64,000 nt of DNA from an uncultured Christensenellaceae bacterium (lineage in GTDB: Bacteria > Bacillota > Clostridia > Christensenellales > Pumilibacteraceae). The notes under the pieces were generated by a model that was given only the letters and a program-made list of their open reading frames with translations, was not told where the DNA came from and did no database searches. Positions within the stretch are counted from its first letter, which is position 1. The number at the start of each line of letters is the position of its first letter. The stretch is from the NCBI GenBank assembly GCA_910586925.1, contig CAJUKG010000009.1, positions 31,111-95,110 on the forward strand, given 5' to 3'. The position numbers were made by a program, and so were the translations under genes. Below are positions 49,263 to 58,323 of this stretch, in pieces.

Positions 49263-51257
49263 ATGGCAATAGCCAAAATGTCGCATGTCCGTCTGGTCGG
49301 ACTTAAGCGCGACCAAAACAGAATACTCGATATACTCACCGAAAAGGGGTTGTTCGAAGCTCGTGCCACCGACTGCGTGAAATGCGAAGAAGCGCAGTCT
49401 GGCGATACCGAGCTGTATCGCAAACTCAAGCTCAAGCAGAGCAAGGTGAGTTTTGCACTCGATTTTCTGAAAGCGCAACATTCCGCGCTGCCCGAAGATA
49501 TGCGCGATAAATCGAAGTCTGCCGCCAAAGTGAAGTACGGCGGAAGTCGGACGCTTATCACGCGTGCCGATTTTTCGGATGCGGCGGCGAAAGAATACGA
49601 TCTCATGAACGTATGCGACGAGCTTGAAAAAATTTCTTTCGAGATCGTCGATTGCAAATCGCGTTTGCACGAACTCAACGGAGAAATAGCCGCGTACGAG
49701 CCTTTCGCGCCCGCAAAGATACGGCTGTCCGAACTGAAGCGTCGCGACAATATAATCATCAACGTATTCGGCTGTCACGGCGGTCTGCCGCGTAAAGAAT
49801 TGCTCGACGGTTTGCCGTGCGCGTACGAGTACAGAAGAAACGAGCGCGACGTCGTGCTCGTCACCGTTTGCACCGAGAAAAACGCCGACGAGGTTGTAAA
49901 GCAGTTGGCGGCGGCGGGGCTTGTGCGCTGTCCGTTCACGGACGACTGCACTGCGGAACAGAAAATATCCGCATTGAGCGGCGAAGCCTCGGACGTTCAA
50001 CAAAGCATATACGCGGCGATAAAACGCGCGTTGCTGTACGAAAAATACGTTACCGAGCTTAAAATACTGTACGACGTGTTCGCGCTCGATATAGAACGCG
50101 CCGTCGCCGCCGAAAAGTTCGCGCGGACGGACAGTGCGTTCGTGCTCGAGGGTTGGTTGCCCGAAGCGGTCGCGCAAGAAACTGTCGCGAAAGCGGAAAG
50201 CGAGTGCGGAAGCGTGTATGTGCAACTGCTCGCGCCCGAGCAAAAGGACGCGCCGCCGACGCTTGTCGTCAATCCCGCAGTGATCAAACCGTACGAGCAG
50301 ATCACCGATATGTACAGCTCGCCGCGCTATAGAGAAATCGACCCAAACCCGATCATGGCGGTATTTTACTTCCTGTTCTTCGGCATAATGATAGGCGATG
50401 CGGGGTACGGACTTCTGCTCGCGATCGCGGGGTTTGTGGTCGGAACGAGCAAGAAGTTCGATACGGGTATAAAGAAGCTCGCGCTTCTCGTCGGCATGGG
50501 CGGTGTTTCGGCGATCATATGGGGCGTGTTGTTCGGCGGATATTTCTCGATAGATTTCGGAGAAACGAACGTCGCGATAATACTCAATCCGCTCGATAAA
50601 CCGTTACTGCTTCTCGTATTGAGCATAGGACTCGGTTGCGTGCAAATGGTGACGGGTTATGTCATCAAGTTCGTCGCGCTGTGCAAAGAGGGTAAACCGT
50701 TCTCGGCGATATTCGATTGCGGGTCGATAATCCTGCTATTCGCCGCGCTCGTGTGTCTTGCGATAGGCATGCTGCCGTCGCTCGCGCCTATGCTCGGTAT
50801 AACGGTAGACTTTGTACCGCCGCAAGGCTTTACGACGGCGGCAATGGTGCTCGCGCTCGCGGGCGTCGCGCTGATACTCATATTCGGCGGGCGGGCGAGC
50901 AAAAACGTTTTCGGCAAGATAGTCGGCGGGTTCAAAGGACTGTACGGGCTTGTCAATCTTTTGTCCGACTTGCTTTCGTACTGCCGACTGTTCGGGCTTT
51001 GCCTTGCGAGCTGTGCCATAGGACTTGCGTTCAACAGTCTCGGTTCGATAATCATGGGCATACCCGTCGTCGGATACGTGATAGGCGGCGTGGTGCTCGC
51101 GGTACTGCATTTATTCAATCTCGCGCTCGGCGTGTTGAGTGCGTACGTGCACGACGCGCGTCTGCAATTCCTTGAATTTTACGGCAAGTTCTACGACGGC
51201 GGCGGACGGTTGTTCGATCCGCTCGGCGTCAAAACAAAATACATTCGTTTCGCGTAA
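49263..51257 (+). CDS. ntpI: V-type ATPase subunit I (a subunit)
   Basis: NtpI forms the static half of the ion channel through the membrane. The 664-residue protein has a soluble, helical N-terminal half (to about 355) and about seven or eight transmembrane helices after NPIMAVFYFLFFGIMIGDAGYG. The essential Arg is in LLSYCRLFGLCLAS (about Arg575). It ends with a conserved VLHLFNLALGVLSAYVHDARLQFLEF motif. The start is 6 bp after ntpF, with GGAGG before it. Ion specificity is set mainly by subunit K next door. Confidence 0.94.
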   Translation: MAIAKMSHVRLVGLKRDQNRILDILTEKGLFEARATDCVKCEEAQSGDTELYRKLKLKQSKVSFALDFLKAQHSALPEDMRDKSKSAAKVKYGGSRTLITRADFSDAAAKEYDLMNVCDELEKISFEIVDCKSRLHELNGEIAAYEPFAPAKIRLSELKRRDNIIINVFGCHGGLPRKELLDGLPCAYEYRRNERDVVLVTVCTEKNADEVVKQLAAAGLVRCPFTDDCTAEQKISALSGEASDVQQSIYAAIKRALLYEKYVTELKILYDVFALDIERAVAAEKFARTDSAFVLEGWLPEAVAQETVAKAESECGSVYVQLLAPEQKDAPPTLVVNPAVIKPYEQITDMYSSPRYREIDPNPIMAVFYFLFFGIMIGDAGYGLLLAIAGFVVGTSKKFDTGIKKLALLVGMGGVSAIIWGVLFGGYFSIDFGETNVAIILNPLDKPLLLLVLSIGLGCVQMVTGYVIKFVALCKEGKPFSAIFDCGSIILLFAALVCLAIGMLPSLAPMLGITVDFVPPQGFTTAAMVLALAGVALILIFGGRASKNVFGKIVGGFKGLYGLVNLLSDLLSYCRLFGLCLASCAIGLAFNSLGSIIMGIPVVGYVIGGVVLAVLHLFNLALGVLSAYVHDARLQFLEFYGKFYDGGGRLFDPLGVKTKYIRFA

Positions 51258-51346
51258 TATCTGCGAAAAAAAGTTTTCGGTGTTATCCTAATCTCGAATA
51301 GGTTAAAATAATCACACAAACTAAATTCCCAAAAGGAGAAATTACT

Positions 51347-51817
51347 ATGGAATGGGGCAATTTATACGCTATACTCGGTGCGGCGATCGCCGTCATCGTG
51401 TCCGGTGTAGGCTCGGCAATCGGCGTAGGCAGAGCGGGACAGGCGTCCGCCGCCTTGCTTTCCAAACAACCCGATAAGTTCGGCACGACGATGATTTTGC
51501 AGGTCATGCCGTCCACGCAGGGCTTGTACGGCTTCGTCGTTGCGTTCATGATGCTCATTAAGCTCAACGCGTTCGGCGACATGACCGCCGTGACGGAGGC
51601 GCAGGGCTGGATGCTGTTCGCGTATTGCATGCCTATCGCGATCGTCGGCTTGGTGTCGGCTATCATGCAGGGAAATGTTGCTATCGGCTGCATCAACCTC
51701 GTCGGCAAACAGGAAAACCAGATCGGTCACGCGATACCTATGCTCGTTCTCGTCGAGATCTTCGCTATTTTCGCGTTCATCGTTTCCATTCTCGGCGTCA
51801 TGCTGTTGCAGATCTGA
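51347..51817 (+). CDS. ntpK: V-type ATPase rotor-ring subunit K, sodium-type residues
   Basis: NtpK forms the membrane rotor ring. The 156-residue protein is a duplicated hairpin with four transmembrane helices and a glycine-rich first helix (GVGSAIGVGRAGQAS). The ion-binding carboxylate is Glu137 in LVLVEIFAIFAF. Thr57 and Gln58 in MPSTQGLYG, with Gln108 in IMQGNVAIG, match the residues that coordinate sodium in the E. hirae ring (Thr64, Gln65, Gln110 and Glu139). The first hairpin lacks a carboxylate, giving one site per subunit. AAAGGAG precedes the ATG. A sodium-translocating enzyme is therefore predicted. Confidence 0.95.
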   Translation: MEWGNLYAILGAAIAVIVSGVGSAIGVGRAGQASAALLSKQPDKFGTTMILQVMPSTQGLYGFVVAFMMLIKLNAFGDMTAVTEAQGWMLFAYCMPIAIVGLVSAIMQGNVAIGCINLVGKQENQIGHAIPMLVLVEIFAIFAFIVSILGVMLLQI

Positions 51818-51821
51818 TATA

Positions 51822-52403
51822 ATGGAAGGTACGCAAAAAATAATCGACGAGATTATTTCGTCGGCAAAGCAGACCGCCGCCGCTATGGAAAAAGAAGCGC
51901 GCGAGGAACTCGACGCCGATAAAGCGCGGCTCGCGGACGAGCTTGAAAAAGCGAAAGCCGCCGCGCTCGAGAAGTATAAGCTCGAGGCGGACGCCGTTTA
52001 TTCGGGTCGGGTGAAGCTCGGCGAGCTGGAAGCGGGCAAGGTACTGCTCGACGCGCGGCAGAAGTGTGTCGCCGCCGTGTACGACGGTGTGCGCGAAAAA
52101 ATTCTCGGTGCGCCCGACAAAGAGTATCTCGCGCTTCTCGGTAAGCTGATCGCGGAGTGTTGCGAGAACGGCGACGAAGTGATTGCGGCGAAGTCGGACA
52201 GCAAGCGGGTGACTGCTGCGTGGCTCAAGAAGATAGCCGACGGCGCAAAAGTCAAGCTCACGCTGTCCAAGACGTACGGCGATTTTTCGGGCGGCGTGAT
52301 ACTGCGCAACGCGCGTTACGACCGCGATCTCACCGTCGACGAGATAGTCGAATCGCTCAAAGAGCGCACCGTCGGCGAAACGGTGAAAAACTTGGGGATA
52401 TAA
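51822..52403 (+). CDS. ntpE: V-type ATPase subunit E
   Basis: Peripheral-stalk subunit of 193 residues. The N-terminal ~95 residues form a charged Ala/Lys/Glu-rich helix (IIDEIISSAKQTAAAMEKEA onward). The C-terminal globular domain contains KTYGDFSGGVILRNARYDRDLTVDEIVESL, the conserved subunit E signature. ATG 51822 is right after the ntpK stop; longer in-frame starts overlap ntpK and are rejected. Its stop shares one base with the ntpC start (TAATG). Confidence 0.93.
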   Translation: MEGTQKIIDEIISSAKQTAAAMEKEAREELDADKARLADELEKAKAAALEKYKLEADAVYSGRVKLGELEAGKVLLDARQKCVAAVYDGVREKILGAPDKEYLALLGKLIAECCENGDEVIAAKSDSKRVTAAWLKKIADGAKVKLTLSKTYGDFSGGVILRNARYDRDLTVDEIVESLKERTVGETVKNLGI

Positions 52404-53323
52404 TGTCAACAACGACCAAGGTATATGCAAACGTACTCGCAATGCAGTCTGCGGACAGAATGTCCGTCGAGCGGTTGCGCAGGATAATCGAAGCGAAATC
52501 GACCGCCGAAGCGTTCAAAATGCTCGGCGATTTCGGCTATGCGTATTCCGACCTCAATTCGACGGATAGATTTATCGTCGCCGAAACAAACGCGCTCATC
52601 GACTTTATAGATGATAACTGTGCGGGCGAAAGGTTTCGGAACGCGCTCACCGCGCGGTTTCGCTACAACAATGCCAAGCTCGCATATAAATCGCGGTTTA
52701 TAGAAGTCCCGTCGGACGGATATTACCGCACCGCGCTCGACTGCGGCAAAATAGTTGCGGGAGATTATGCCGACGTAAGCAGATATATGCTCGCCGCATT
52801 CGAAAAGCTCGATGAGGCGGAAGAACGTCGCCCGCAGGCGATAGACCTCGAGCTTACGCGCGCGATGTACCGCGAAGTGCTCGCGTGCGGCGTGCCCGTC
52901 GCCGTCAAGTATTTCCGCGCCGAGATAGACATGAAAAACATATTGTCGGCGGCGAGAATGCGGCGGCTTGCTTCGGACGGCGACGAATTTATCGACGGCG
53001 GCAAGATCGACCGCGAACGGCTTGCCGAAAGCGTGCACGCCGAGGGGTTTGCGGATTGTTTCGACGGCACGCCGTACTATGATTATGCCGCGGGGATAGA
53101 GGAAGCGGAGTTTCGCGAATTGTGGAAGGCAGAGCGCGACGCGGACGATTTTCTTTACTATATGACCGCGCGCGACGTGGCGAACGTATCGTCGTACGAG
53201 CCGTTTCTCAATTACTACACGCAGTCGCTTATAGAACTCAAAACGGTCAAAACCGCGCTCGTGTGTATCAAGACGGACAGCCGCGACGCGTTCTATGCGC
53301 GTATTCCCAAAATTTACGGATAG
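52403..53323 (+). CDS. ntpC: V-type ATPase subunit C (d-type)
   Basis: The 306-residue helical subunit sits on top of the rotor ring and links it to the central stalk. It begins TTTKVYANVLAMQSADRM, has an early SVERLRRIIEAKSTAEAFKML region and a C-terminal LNYYTQSLIELKTVKTALVC, all typical of the vATP-synt_AC39 family. ATG 52403 overlaps the ntpE stop by one base. It is a little shorter than E. hirae NtpC (~330). The next gene starts 9 bp later. Confidence 0.9.
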   Translation: MSTTTKVYANVLAMQSADRMSVERLRRIIEAKSTAEAFKMLGDFGYAYSDLNSTDRFIVAETNALIDFIDDNCAGERFRNALTARFRYNNAKLAYKSRFIEVPSDGYYRTALDCGKIVAGDYADVSRYMLAAFEKLDEAEERRPQAIDLELTRAMYREVLACGVPVAVKYFRAEIDMKNILSAARMRRLASDGDEFIDGGKIDRERLAESVHAEGFADCFDGTPYYDYAAGIEEAEFRELWKAERDADDFLYYMTARDVANVSSYEPFLNYYTQSLIELKTVKTALVCIKTDSRDAFYARIPKIYG

Positions 53324-53332
53324 GCAACGGAT

Positions 53333-53659
53333 ATGGAAAAAACAGGCAAGATAGCGGTTATAGGCGACAGCGAGAGTGCGACCGCATTCCTCGCGATAGG
53401 CGCGACGGTGTTCAAAGCAGACGACGAATATGCGGCTGCCGATGTGTTGCGCGAGATTTCCAAAACGGACGAATACGCCGTCATTCTCGTTACCGAGAAT
53501 TATGCGGCGAGAATGGAGGCTCTCATGAGCAAGCTCAAACAGCAGCCGTATCCCGCGGTGCTGTCCATTCCGGGCGCGTCGGGATCGAACGGTTTCGGCA
53601 TGGCGAGCGTCAAGCGCGACGTGGAAAAAGCGGTCGGAGTGGACATATTGTTCAATTAA
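53333..53659 (+). CDS. ntpG: V-type ATPase subunit F (NtpG)
   Basis: A 108-residue central-stalk subunit with the Rossmann-like fold of the ATP-synt_F family: GKIAVIGDSESATAFLAIGA, YAVILVTENYA and YPAVLSIPG. Length and the place between ntpC and ntpA are as in E. hirae. An AT-rich repeat follows its stop, giving a 72-bp gap before ntpA, the longest gap between ntpE and ntpD. Confidence 0.92.
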   Translation: MEKTGKIAVIGDSESATAFLAIGATVFKADDEYAAADVLREISKTDEYAVILVTENYAARMEALMSKLKQQPYPAVLSIPGASGSNGFGMASVKRDVEKAVGVDILFN

Positions 53660-53660
53660 C

Positions 53661-53680
53661 AATTAAAAATTAATAATTAA
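53661..53680 (+). repeat. AT-rich repeat, left copy (before ntpA)
   Basis: AATTAAAAATTAATAATTAA, identical over 20 bp to 57493-57512 after ntpD. The two copies bracket ntpA-ntpB-ntpD. The whole gap 53660-53731 is AT-rich and otherwise empty. Confidence 0.7.
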
Positions 53681-53731
53681 AAATTACTGTCAATCAAATC
53701 AATTAAAAAATAAAATCACGGTATAAAATTT

Positions 53732-55483
53732 ATGGGTAAAATCATTAAAATAAGCGGACCGCTGATCGTTGCGGACGGTATGCAAGACGTCAAGATGTTC
53801 GACGTCGTGCGAGTTTCCGATAAAGGGCTTATCGGCGAGGTAATAGAGCTTCGCGGAGATAAAGCGTCCATACAGGTGTATGAGGAAACGAGTATGCTCG
53901 GCACGGGCGAGCCTGTCACTTCTACCGAGCAGCCGCTTTCCGTCGAACTCGGACCGGGGCTTATTGGCGGGATTTACGACGGTATCCAACGCCCGCTCGA
54001 AAGTTTGCAAAAGCTGTCGGGCGACCGTATCGACCGCGGAATAAGCGCGACGGCACTCGACCATAAGAAGAAATGGACGTTCGCGCCCCTCGCTAAAAAA
54101 GGCGATAAAGTGATAGCGGGCGACGTGCTCGGCACCGTGCAAGAGAACGAAGTCGTCACGCACCGCGTCATGGTGCCTTACGGCATACAAGGCACGGTCG
54201 AAAAGATTTCGGCGGGCGAGTTTAATATTGACGAAACGATCGCGGTCGTTGCGGACGGCAAGACGAAGCACAATGTGTGCATGCTTCAGCGTTGGCCGGT
54301 TCGGCGGGGCAGACCGTATGCGGAAAAACTCCCGCCTACCGAGCCGCTCATCACAGGTCAGCGCGTAGTCGACACGCTTTTCCCTATAGCACGCGGCGGC
54401 GTCGCGGCGGTGCCCGGTCCGTTCGGCTCGGGTAAGACCGTTTTGCAGCACGCGCTCGCCAAGTGGAGCGATGCGGACATAATAGTTTACGTCGGTTGCG
54501 GCGAACGCGGCAACGAGATGACGGACGTTCTCAACGAGTTCCCCGAGCTTATCGACCCCAAGACGGGACAGCCGCTCATGAAGCGCACCGTGCTCATCGC
54601 CAACACTTCGGATATGCCAGTCGCGGCGCGCGAAGCGAGTATTTATACGGGCATCACGATCGCCGAGTATTACCGCGATATGGGATACTCGGTGGCGATA
54701 ATGGCGGATTCCACTTCGCGTTGGGCGGAAGCACTTCGCGAAATGAGCGGAAGATTACAGGAAATGCCGGGCGAAGAAGGGTATCCCGCATATCTTTCGA
54801 GCAGGCTTGCCGAGTTTTACGAGCGCGCGGGTTCGGTGCGCATACTCGGATCTGCAGAGCGTTTCGGCTCGGTCACCGCTATCGGCGCGGTGTCGCCTCC
54901 GGGCGGCGATATGTCCGAGCCTGTCAGTCAGGCGACCCTCCGCATAGTCAAGGTGTATTGGGGGCTTTCGAGCGCGCTCGCGTATAAGCGGCATTTCCCC
55001 GCGATAGATTGGCTCGTCAGCTATTCGCTGTATTCGGACAGACTCGCGGCGTGGTTCTCGCGCAACGTAGACGAACGGTTCACGGGATACCGCACCGAGA
55101 TAAGCAAGCTATTGCAGGACGAGGCGAAGCTCGACGAAATAGTGCGGCTTGTCGGTATGGACGCGTTGTCGCCGCGCGACAGGCTCACCATGGAAGCGGC
55201 AAAGTCGGTGCGTGAGGACTACTTGCACCAGAACTCGTTCCACGAAGTGGATACGTATACTTCGCTCAAAAAGCAGTTCAAAATGCTCAAGCTCATCGTC
55301 GATTATTATACCAACGCGCAACGCGCTCTCGATCGCGGCGCGGATATAAACGCCGTTCTCAATGTGCCGTGCAGAGAGAGCATCGGGCGTGCGAAATATA
55401 TCAAGGAAAGCGAGATGGCGAGGCTCGACGATATACACGAAGAAATGGTTAAACAGCTTGCCGAGCTGAAGAAGGAGGATTGA
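53732..55483 (+). CDS. ntpA: V-type ATPase catalytic subunit A
   Basis: Catalytic nucleotide-binding subunit, 583 residues. It starts MGKIIKISGPLIVADGMQD. The V/A-type non-homologous insert region lies around residues 115-190. Walker A GPFGSGKT is at 229-236, with the catalytic Glu in GCGERGNEMTDV, the arginine-side motif AIMADSTSRWAEALREMSGRL and SPPGGDMSEPV. It is complete and of normal length. A tetranucleotide overlap links it to ntpB. Confidence 0.97.
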   Translation: MGKIIKISGPLIVADGMQDVKMFDVVRVSDKGLIGEVIELRGDKASIQVYEETSMLGTGEPVTSTEQPLSVELGPGLIGGIYDGIQRPLESLQKLSGDRIDRGISATALDHKKKWTFAPLAKKGDKVIAGDVLGTVQENEVVTHRVMVPYGIQGTVEKISAGEFNIDETIAVVADGKTKHNVCMLQRWPVRRGRPYAEKLPPTEPLITGQRVVDTLFPIARGGVAAVPGPFGSGKTVLQHALAKWSDADIIVYVGCGERGNEMTDVLNEFPELIDPKTGQPLMKRTVLIANTSDMPVAAREASIYTGITIAEYYRDMGYSVAIMADSTSRWAEALREMSGRLQEMPGEEGYPAYLSSRLAEFYERAGSVRILGSAERFGSVTAIGAVSPPGGDMSEPVSQATLRIVKVYWGLSSALAYKRHFPAIDWLVSYSLYSDRLAAWFSRNVDERFTGYRTEISKLLQDEAKLDEIVRLVGMDALSPRDRLTMEAAKSVREDYLHQNSFHEVDTYTSLKKQFKMLKLIVDYYTNAQRALDRGADINAVLNVPCRESIGRAKYIKESEMARLDDIHEEMVKQLAELKKED

Positions 55484-55485
55484 CC

Positions 55486-56868
55486 GTGCGTAAAGAGTAC
55501 AGAACGATACGGGAAGTAGTCGGACCGCTTATGCTCGTCGAGCAGGTGGAGGGCGTAAAGTATAACGAGCTTGTAAAGATCTCGCAAAACGGCACCGACG
55601 AGCAGCGGCTCGGGCGCGTGCTCGAAGTGGACGGCGACAAAGCTCTCGTACAGCTTTTCGCGCCCAGTCGCGGACTGAAGATTTCGGAAGCGAAAGCGGC
55701 GTTTACGGGTAAAGCCATCGAGCTTAAAGTTTCGCACGATATGCTCGGACGAGTGTTCGACGGCATGGGTAATCCCATCGACGGCGGCGCGGAGATCTTG
55801 CCCGAAAAGAGCTTGGATATAAACGGCAGTCCGATCAACCCCGTCGCCCGCGACTATCCCAACGAGTTCATACAGACGGGCGTGAGCGCGATAGACGGAC
55901 TGAACACTCTCGTCCGCGGTCAGAAATTGCCCGTGTTTTCGGCGTCGGGCTTGCCGCATGCCGACCTTGCGGCGCAGATCGCGCGGCAAGCGAAGGTGCG
56001 CAACGCCGACGATAAATTCGCGGTCGTATTCGCGGCTATGGGTATCACGTACGAGGAAAGCGAGTTTTTCACCGAGGATTTCCGCAAGACGGGTGCGATC
56101 GACCGCACCGTCATGTTCCTTAACCTCGCGAACGATCCCGCAGTCGAGCGGATAAATACGCCGCGTATGGCTATGACGTGCGCCGAGTATTTGGCTTTCG
56201 AGTGCGACATGCACGTGCTCGTCATAATGACGGACATAACGAACTACGCCGAGGCGTTGCGCGAGATTTCGGCGGCGCGCAGGGAAGTGCCCGGTCGGCG
56301 CGGGTATCCCGGATATCTGTATACCGACCTTGCGACGATATACGAGCGTGCGGGGCGCGTTCGCGGCAAGAAAGGCTCGATCACGCTCATTCCCATACTC
56401 ACGATGCCCGAGGATGACAAAACGCACCCCATTCCCGACCTCACCGGTTACATCACCGAAGGTCAGATCATTTTGTCGCGCGACCTTTACAAAAAGGGGC
56501 TTAACCCGCCTATCGACGTGTTGCCGAGTCTGTCGCGTCTTAAAGACAAAGGTATCGGCAACGGCAAAACGCGCAAAGACCACGCAGACACCATGAACCA
56601 GCTGTTCTCGGCATATGCGCGAGGCAAAGACGCGAAAGAGCTGTCGTCCATACTCGGCGACGCCGCGCTGTCCGACGTGGATAAACAGTATGCCAAGTTT
56701 GCGGAGGAGTTCGAGAAACAGTATATCAATCAAGGTTTCAATGCCAATCGCACGATCGAGGAAACGCTCGATATAGGTTGGAAGCTGTTGCGGATATTGC
56801 CGCGCAGCGAGCTGAAACGTATACGCGACGAATATCTCGAGGAATTTCTCGATAAGAAGATCGACTGA
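55486..56868 (+). CDS. ntpB: V-type ATPase regulatory subunit B
   Basis: Non-catalytic nucleotide-binding subunit, 460 residues. It lacks a classical P-loop (SASGLPHADLAAQIARQA at that place), as expected for B subunits. FAAMGITYEESEFF, LVIMTDITNYAEALREIS and the arginine-containing GRRGYPGYLYTDLA are present. GTG 55486 is chosen because GAAGGAGG ends about 7 nt upstream; a TTG at 55480 would be too close to it. Confidence 0.96.
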   Translation: MRKEYRTIREVVGPLMLVEQVEGVKYNELVKISQNGTDEQRLGRVLEVDGDKALVQLFAPSRGLKISEAKAAFTGKAIELKVSHDMLGRVFDGMGNPIDGGAEILPEKSLDINGSPINPVARDYPNEFIQTGVSAIDGLNTLVRGQKLPVFSASGLPHADLAAQIARQAKVRNADDKFAVVFAAMGITYEESEFFTEDFRKTGAIDRTVMFLNLANDPAVERINTPRMAMTCAEYLAFECDMHVLVIMTDITNYAEALREISAARREVPGRRGYPGYLYTDLATIYERAGRVRGKKGSITLIPILTMPEDDKTHPIPDLTGYITEGQIILSRDLYKKGLNPPIDVLPSLSRLKDKGIGNGKTRKDHADTMNQLFSAYARGKDAKELSSILGDAALSDVDKQYAKFAEEFEKQYINQGFNANRTIEETLDIGWKLLRILPRSELKRIRDEYLEEFLDKKID

Positions 56869-56882
56869 ATAAAGGTTGACTC

Positions 56883-57491
56883 ATGGCAAGACTGAATGTT
56901 AATCCCACGCGTATGGAATTGCGCAGGCTCAAAGACAGGCTTAAAACCGCCGAACGCGGGCATAAGCTGTTGAAAGACAAGTCGGACGAAATGGTTCGGC
57001 AGTTTTTGGTGCTTATAAAAGAAAATAAACGGTTGCGCGAAGAAATCGAGGGCGAGATCAAGAACGCGCTCAAGGCGTTCGCTTTGTCGGGCGGCGCGCC
57101 GCTCGACGTGGTGCAGGCGATAGCTCTCCCCACGCTCACCGCAAAGATCGACGTCGGGACAAAGACTGTCATGGGCGTGGACGTGCCGTATATGCAGATC
57201 CGTCGCGACGGCGAAGTAAAATTGCCGTACGCGCTGTGTTCCGCACCCGCCGAGCTTGACGACGCGGTATTAAAGCTCACCGAGCTTGCCGATAAACTGT
57301 TGCACCTCGCGGAAGTGGAAAAAACGTGCAATATGCTCGCCGACGAAATAGAAAAAAACCGTCGCCGCGTCAACGCGCTCGAGTACGTTATGATCCCGCA
57401 ACTTCAAGAAACGATAAAATATATTCTGATGAAACTCGACGAGAACGAACGCGCCGCGATAGTCAGATTGATGAAAGTCAAAAACAATTAA
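56883..57491 (+). CDS. ntpD: V-type ATPase subunit D (central stalk)
   Basis: The 202-residue central shaft is a long antiparallel coiled coil: NVNPTRMELRRLKDRLKTAERGHKLLKDKSDEM at the N-terminus and ANALEYVMIPQ-like (VNALEYVMIPQLQETIKYI) at the C-terminus, both family signatures. It is the last ntp gene seen; the ntpH and ntpJ genes of E. hirae are absent. A repeat and a terminator follow. Confidence 0.96.
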   Translation: MARLNVNPTRMELRRLKDRLKTAERGHKLLKDKSDEMVRQFLVLIKENKRLREEIEGEIKNALKAFALSGGAPLDVVQAIALPTLTAKIDVGTKTVMGVDVPYMQIRRDGEVKLPYALCSAPAELDDAVLKLTELADKLLHLAEVEKTCNMLADEIEKNRRRVNALEYVMIPQLQETIKYILMKLDENERAAIVRLMKVKNN

Positions 57492-57492
57492 T

Positions 57493-57512
57493 AATTAAAA
57501 ATTAATAATTAA
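57493..57512 (+). repeat. AT-rich repeat, right copy (after ntpD)
   Basis: Identical over 20 bp to 53661-53680; related AT-rich sequence extends a few bases on both sides. Confidence 0.7.
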
Positions 57513-57540
57513 TAATTTAGGATCAAGTTAATTTATATTT

Positions 57541-57567
57541 GACGCGGCATATTCCTGCCGCGTCTTT
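57541..57567 (+). terminator. Terminator of the V-ATPase operon
   Basis: GACGCGGCA (57541-57549) pairs with TGCCGCGTC (57556-57564) around TATTCC, then TTTC. Confidence 0.8.
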
Positions 57568-57581
57568 CATACTATTAGCGT

Positions 57582-58223
57582 ATGAAAAAATTATCTGTTT
57601 TGTTTGCGGGAATAATGTCCGTGTTGACGGTGTTGCTGCTCTGGGCGTGCTCGGGCGATACCATGAAGAACGTCAGCGAACGGCGAAGCGGGTATTTTAC
57701 GGCAACGGTCGGCGGAATGACCGTTACTGCGGTGTCGGGCGTTCGCGAAACGTCGTTCGATGCCGACGGTGCGGTGTCGGGCGAACTTAAGCCTTACACG
57801 CTTATAACGGTGGTGCCCGATACGTTCGACGTGGACGCGGTATATACGTATTCGGCGGTGATAGGCGATTGCAAGTACGGCGGCACGCTCGTCGTTCATC
57901 CGTTTGCGGCGAGCTATTCGGCGGAGCTGGACGTCGAGGCGGTCGGCGCGTTCACAGTTACGGTGCAGAGCGGGTCGAGCAGTGTGGAAGCGGAACTCCG
58001 TTCGCTCGTCACGGCAGACATGTTCGCTTACGATCGCGCTATAGACGCGGCGGAGAACGAGCTTAAACCGCGCGGCGATTACGAGATCCGCGTACGGCTC
58101 ATCAAGAATCCGCTCGACGGCGAGGGCGTGTGCTGGCACGTGACGTTCATATCCGCGGACGGCGAGGGCGGAGTGCTTCTCGATCCGATAACGGCAAAGG
58201 TGCTCGCAAAGCGCACGGAGTAG
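57582..58223 (+). CDS. Lipoprotein of unknown function
   Basis: A 213-residue product with a signal peptide ending LLLWACSG (lipobox Cys about residue 23). The mature part has beta-rich segments, then a last ~80 residues (ELKPRGDYEIRVRLI, GVCWHVTFISADGEGGVLLDP) that resemble a PepSY-like alpha/beta unit, though I cannot assign it. It starts 15 nt past the V-ATPase terminator with no clear promoter or Shine-Dalgarno, so it may rely on read-through. GC and codon use fit the neighbours. Confidence 0.7.
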   Translation: MKKLSVLFAGIMSVLTVLLLWACSGDTMKNVSERRSGYFTATVGGMTVTAVSGVRETSFDADGAVSGELKPYTLITVVPDTFDVDAVYTYSAVIGDCKYGGTLVVHPFAASYSAELDVEAVGAFTVTVQSGSSSVEAELRSLVTADMFAYDRAIDAAENELKPRGDYEIRVRLIKNPLDGEGVCWHVTFISADGEGGVLLDPITAKVLAKRTE

Positions 58224-58286
58224 AATATATGCGCTATTCCGTAAATGTTTTTCGGTGTTTTTTATCGTAAACATATCGAAAAACGC

Positions 58287-58315
58287 TTGTCTACATAAAA
58301 CATTTGTGCTATAAT
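58287..58315 (+). promoter_or_regulatory. Promoter giving a probable leaderless mRNA
   Basis: TTGTCT (58287-58292), a 17-bp spacer and TATAAT (58310-58315). The ATG at 58324 is 8 nt after the -10 (ATTCGGTA), with no ribosome binding site. Confidence 0.75.
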
Positions 58316-58323
58316 ATTCGGTA

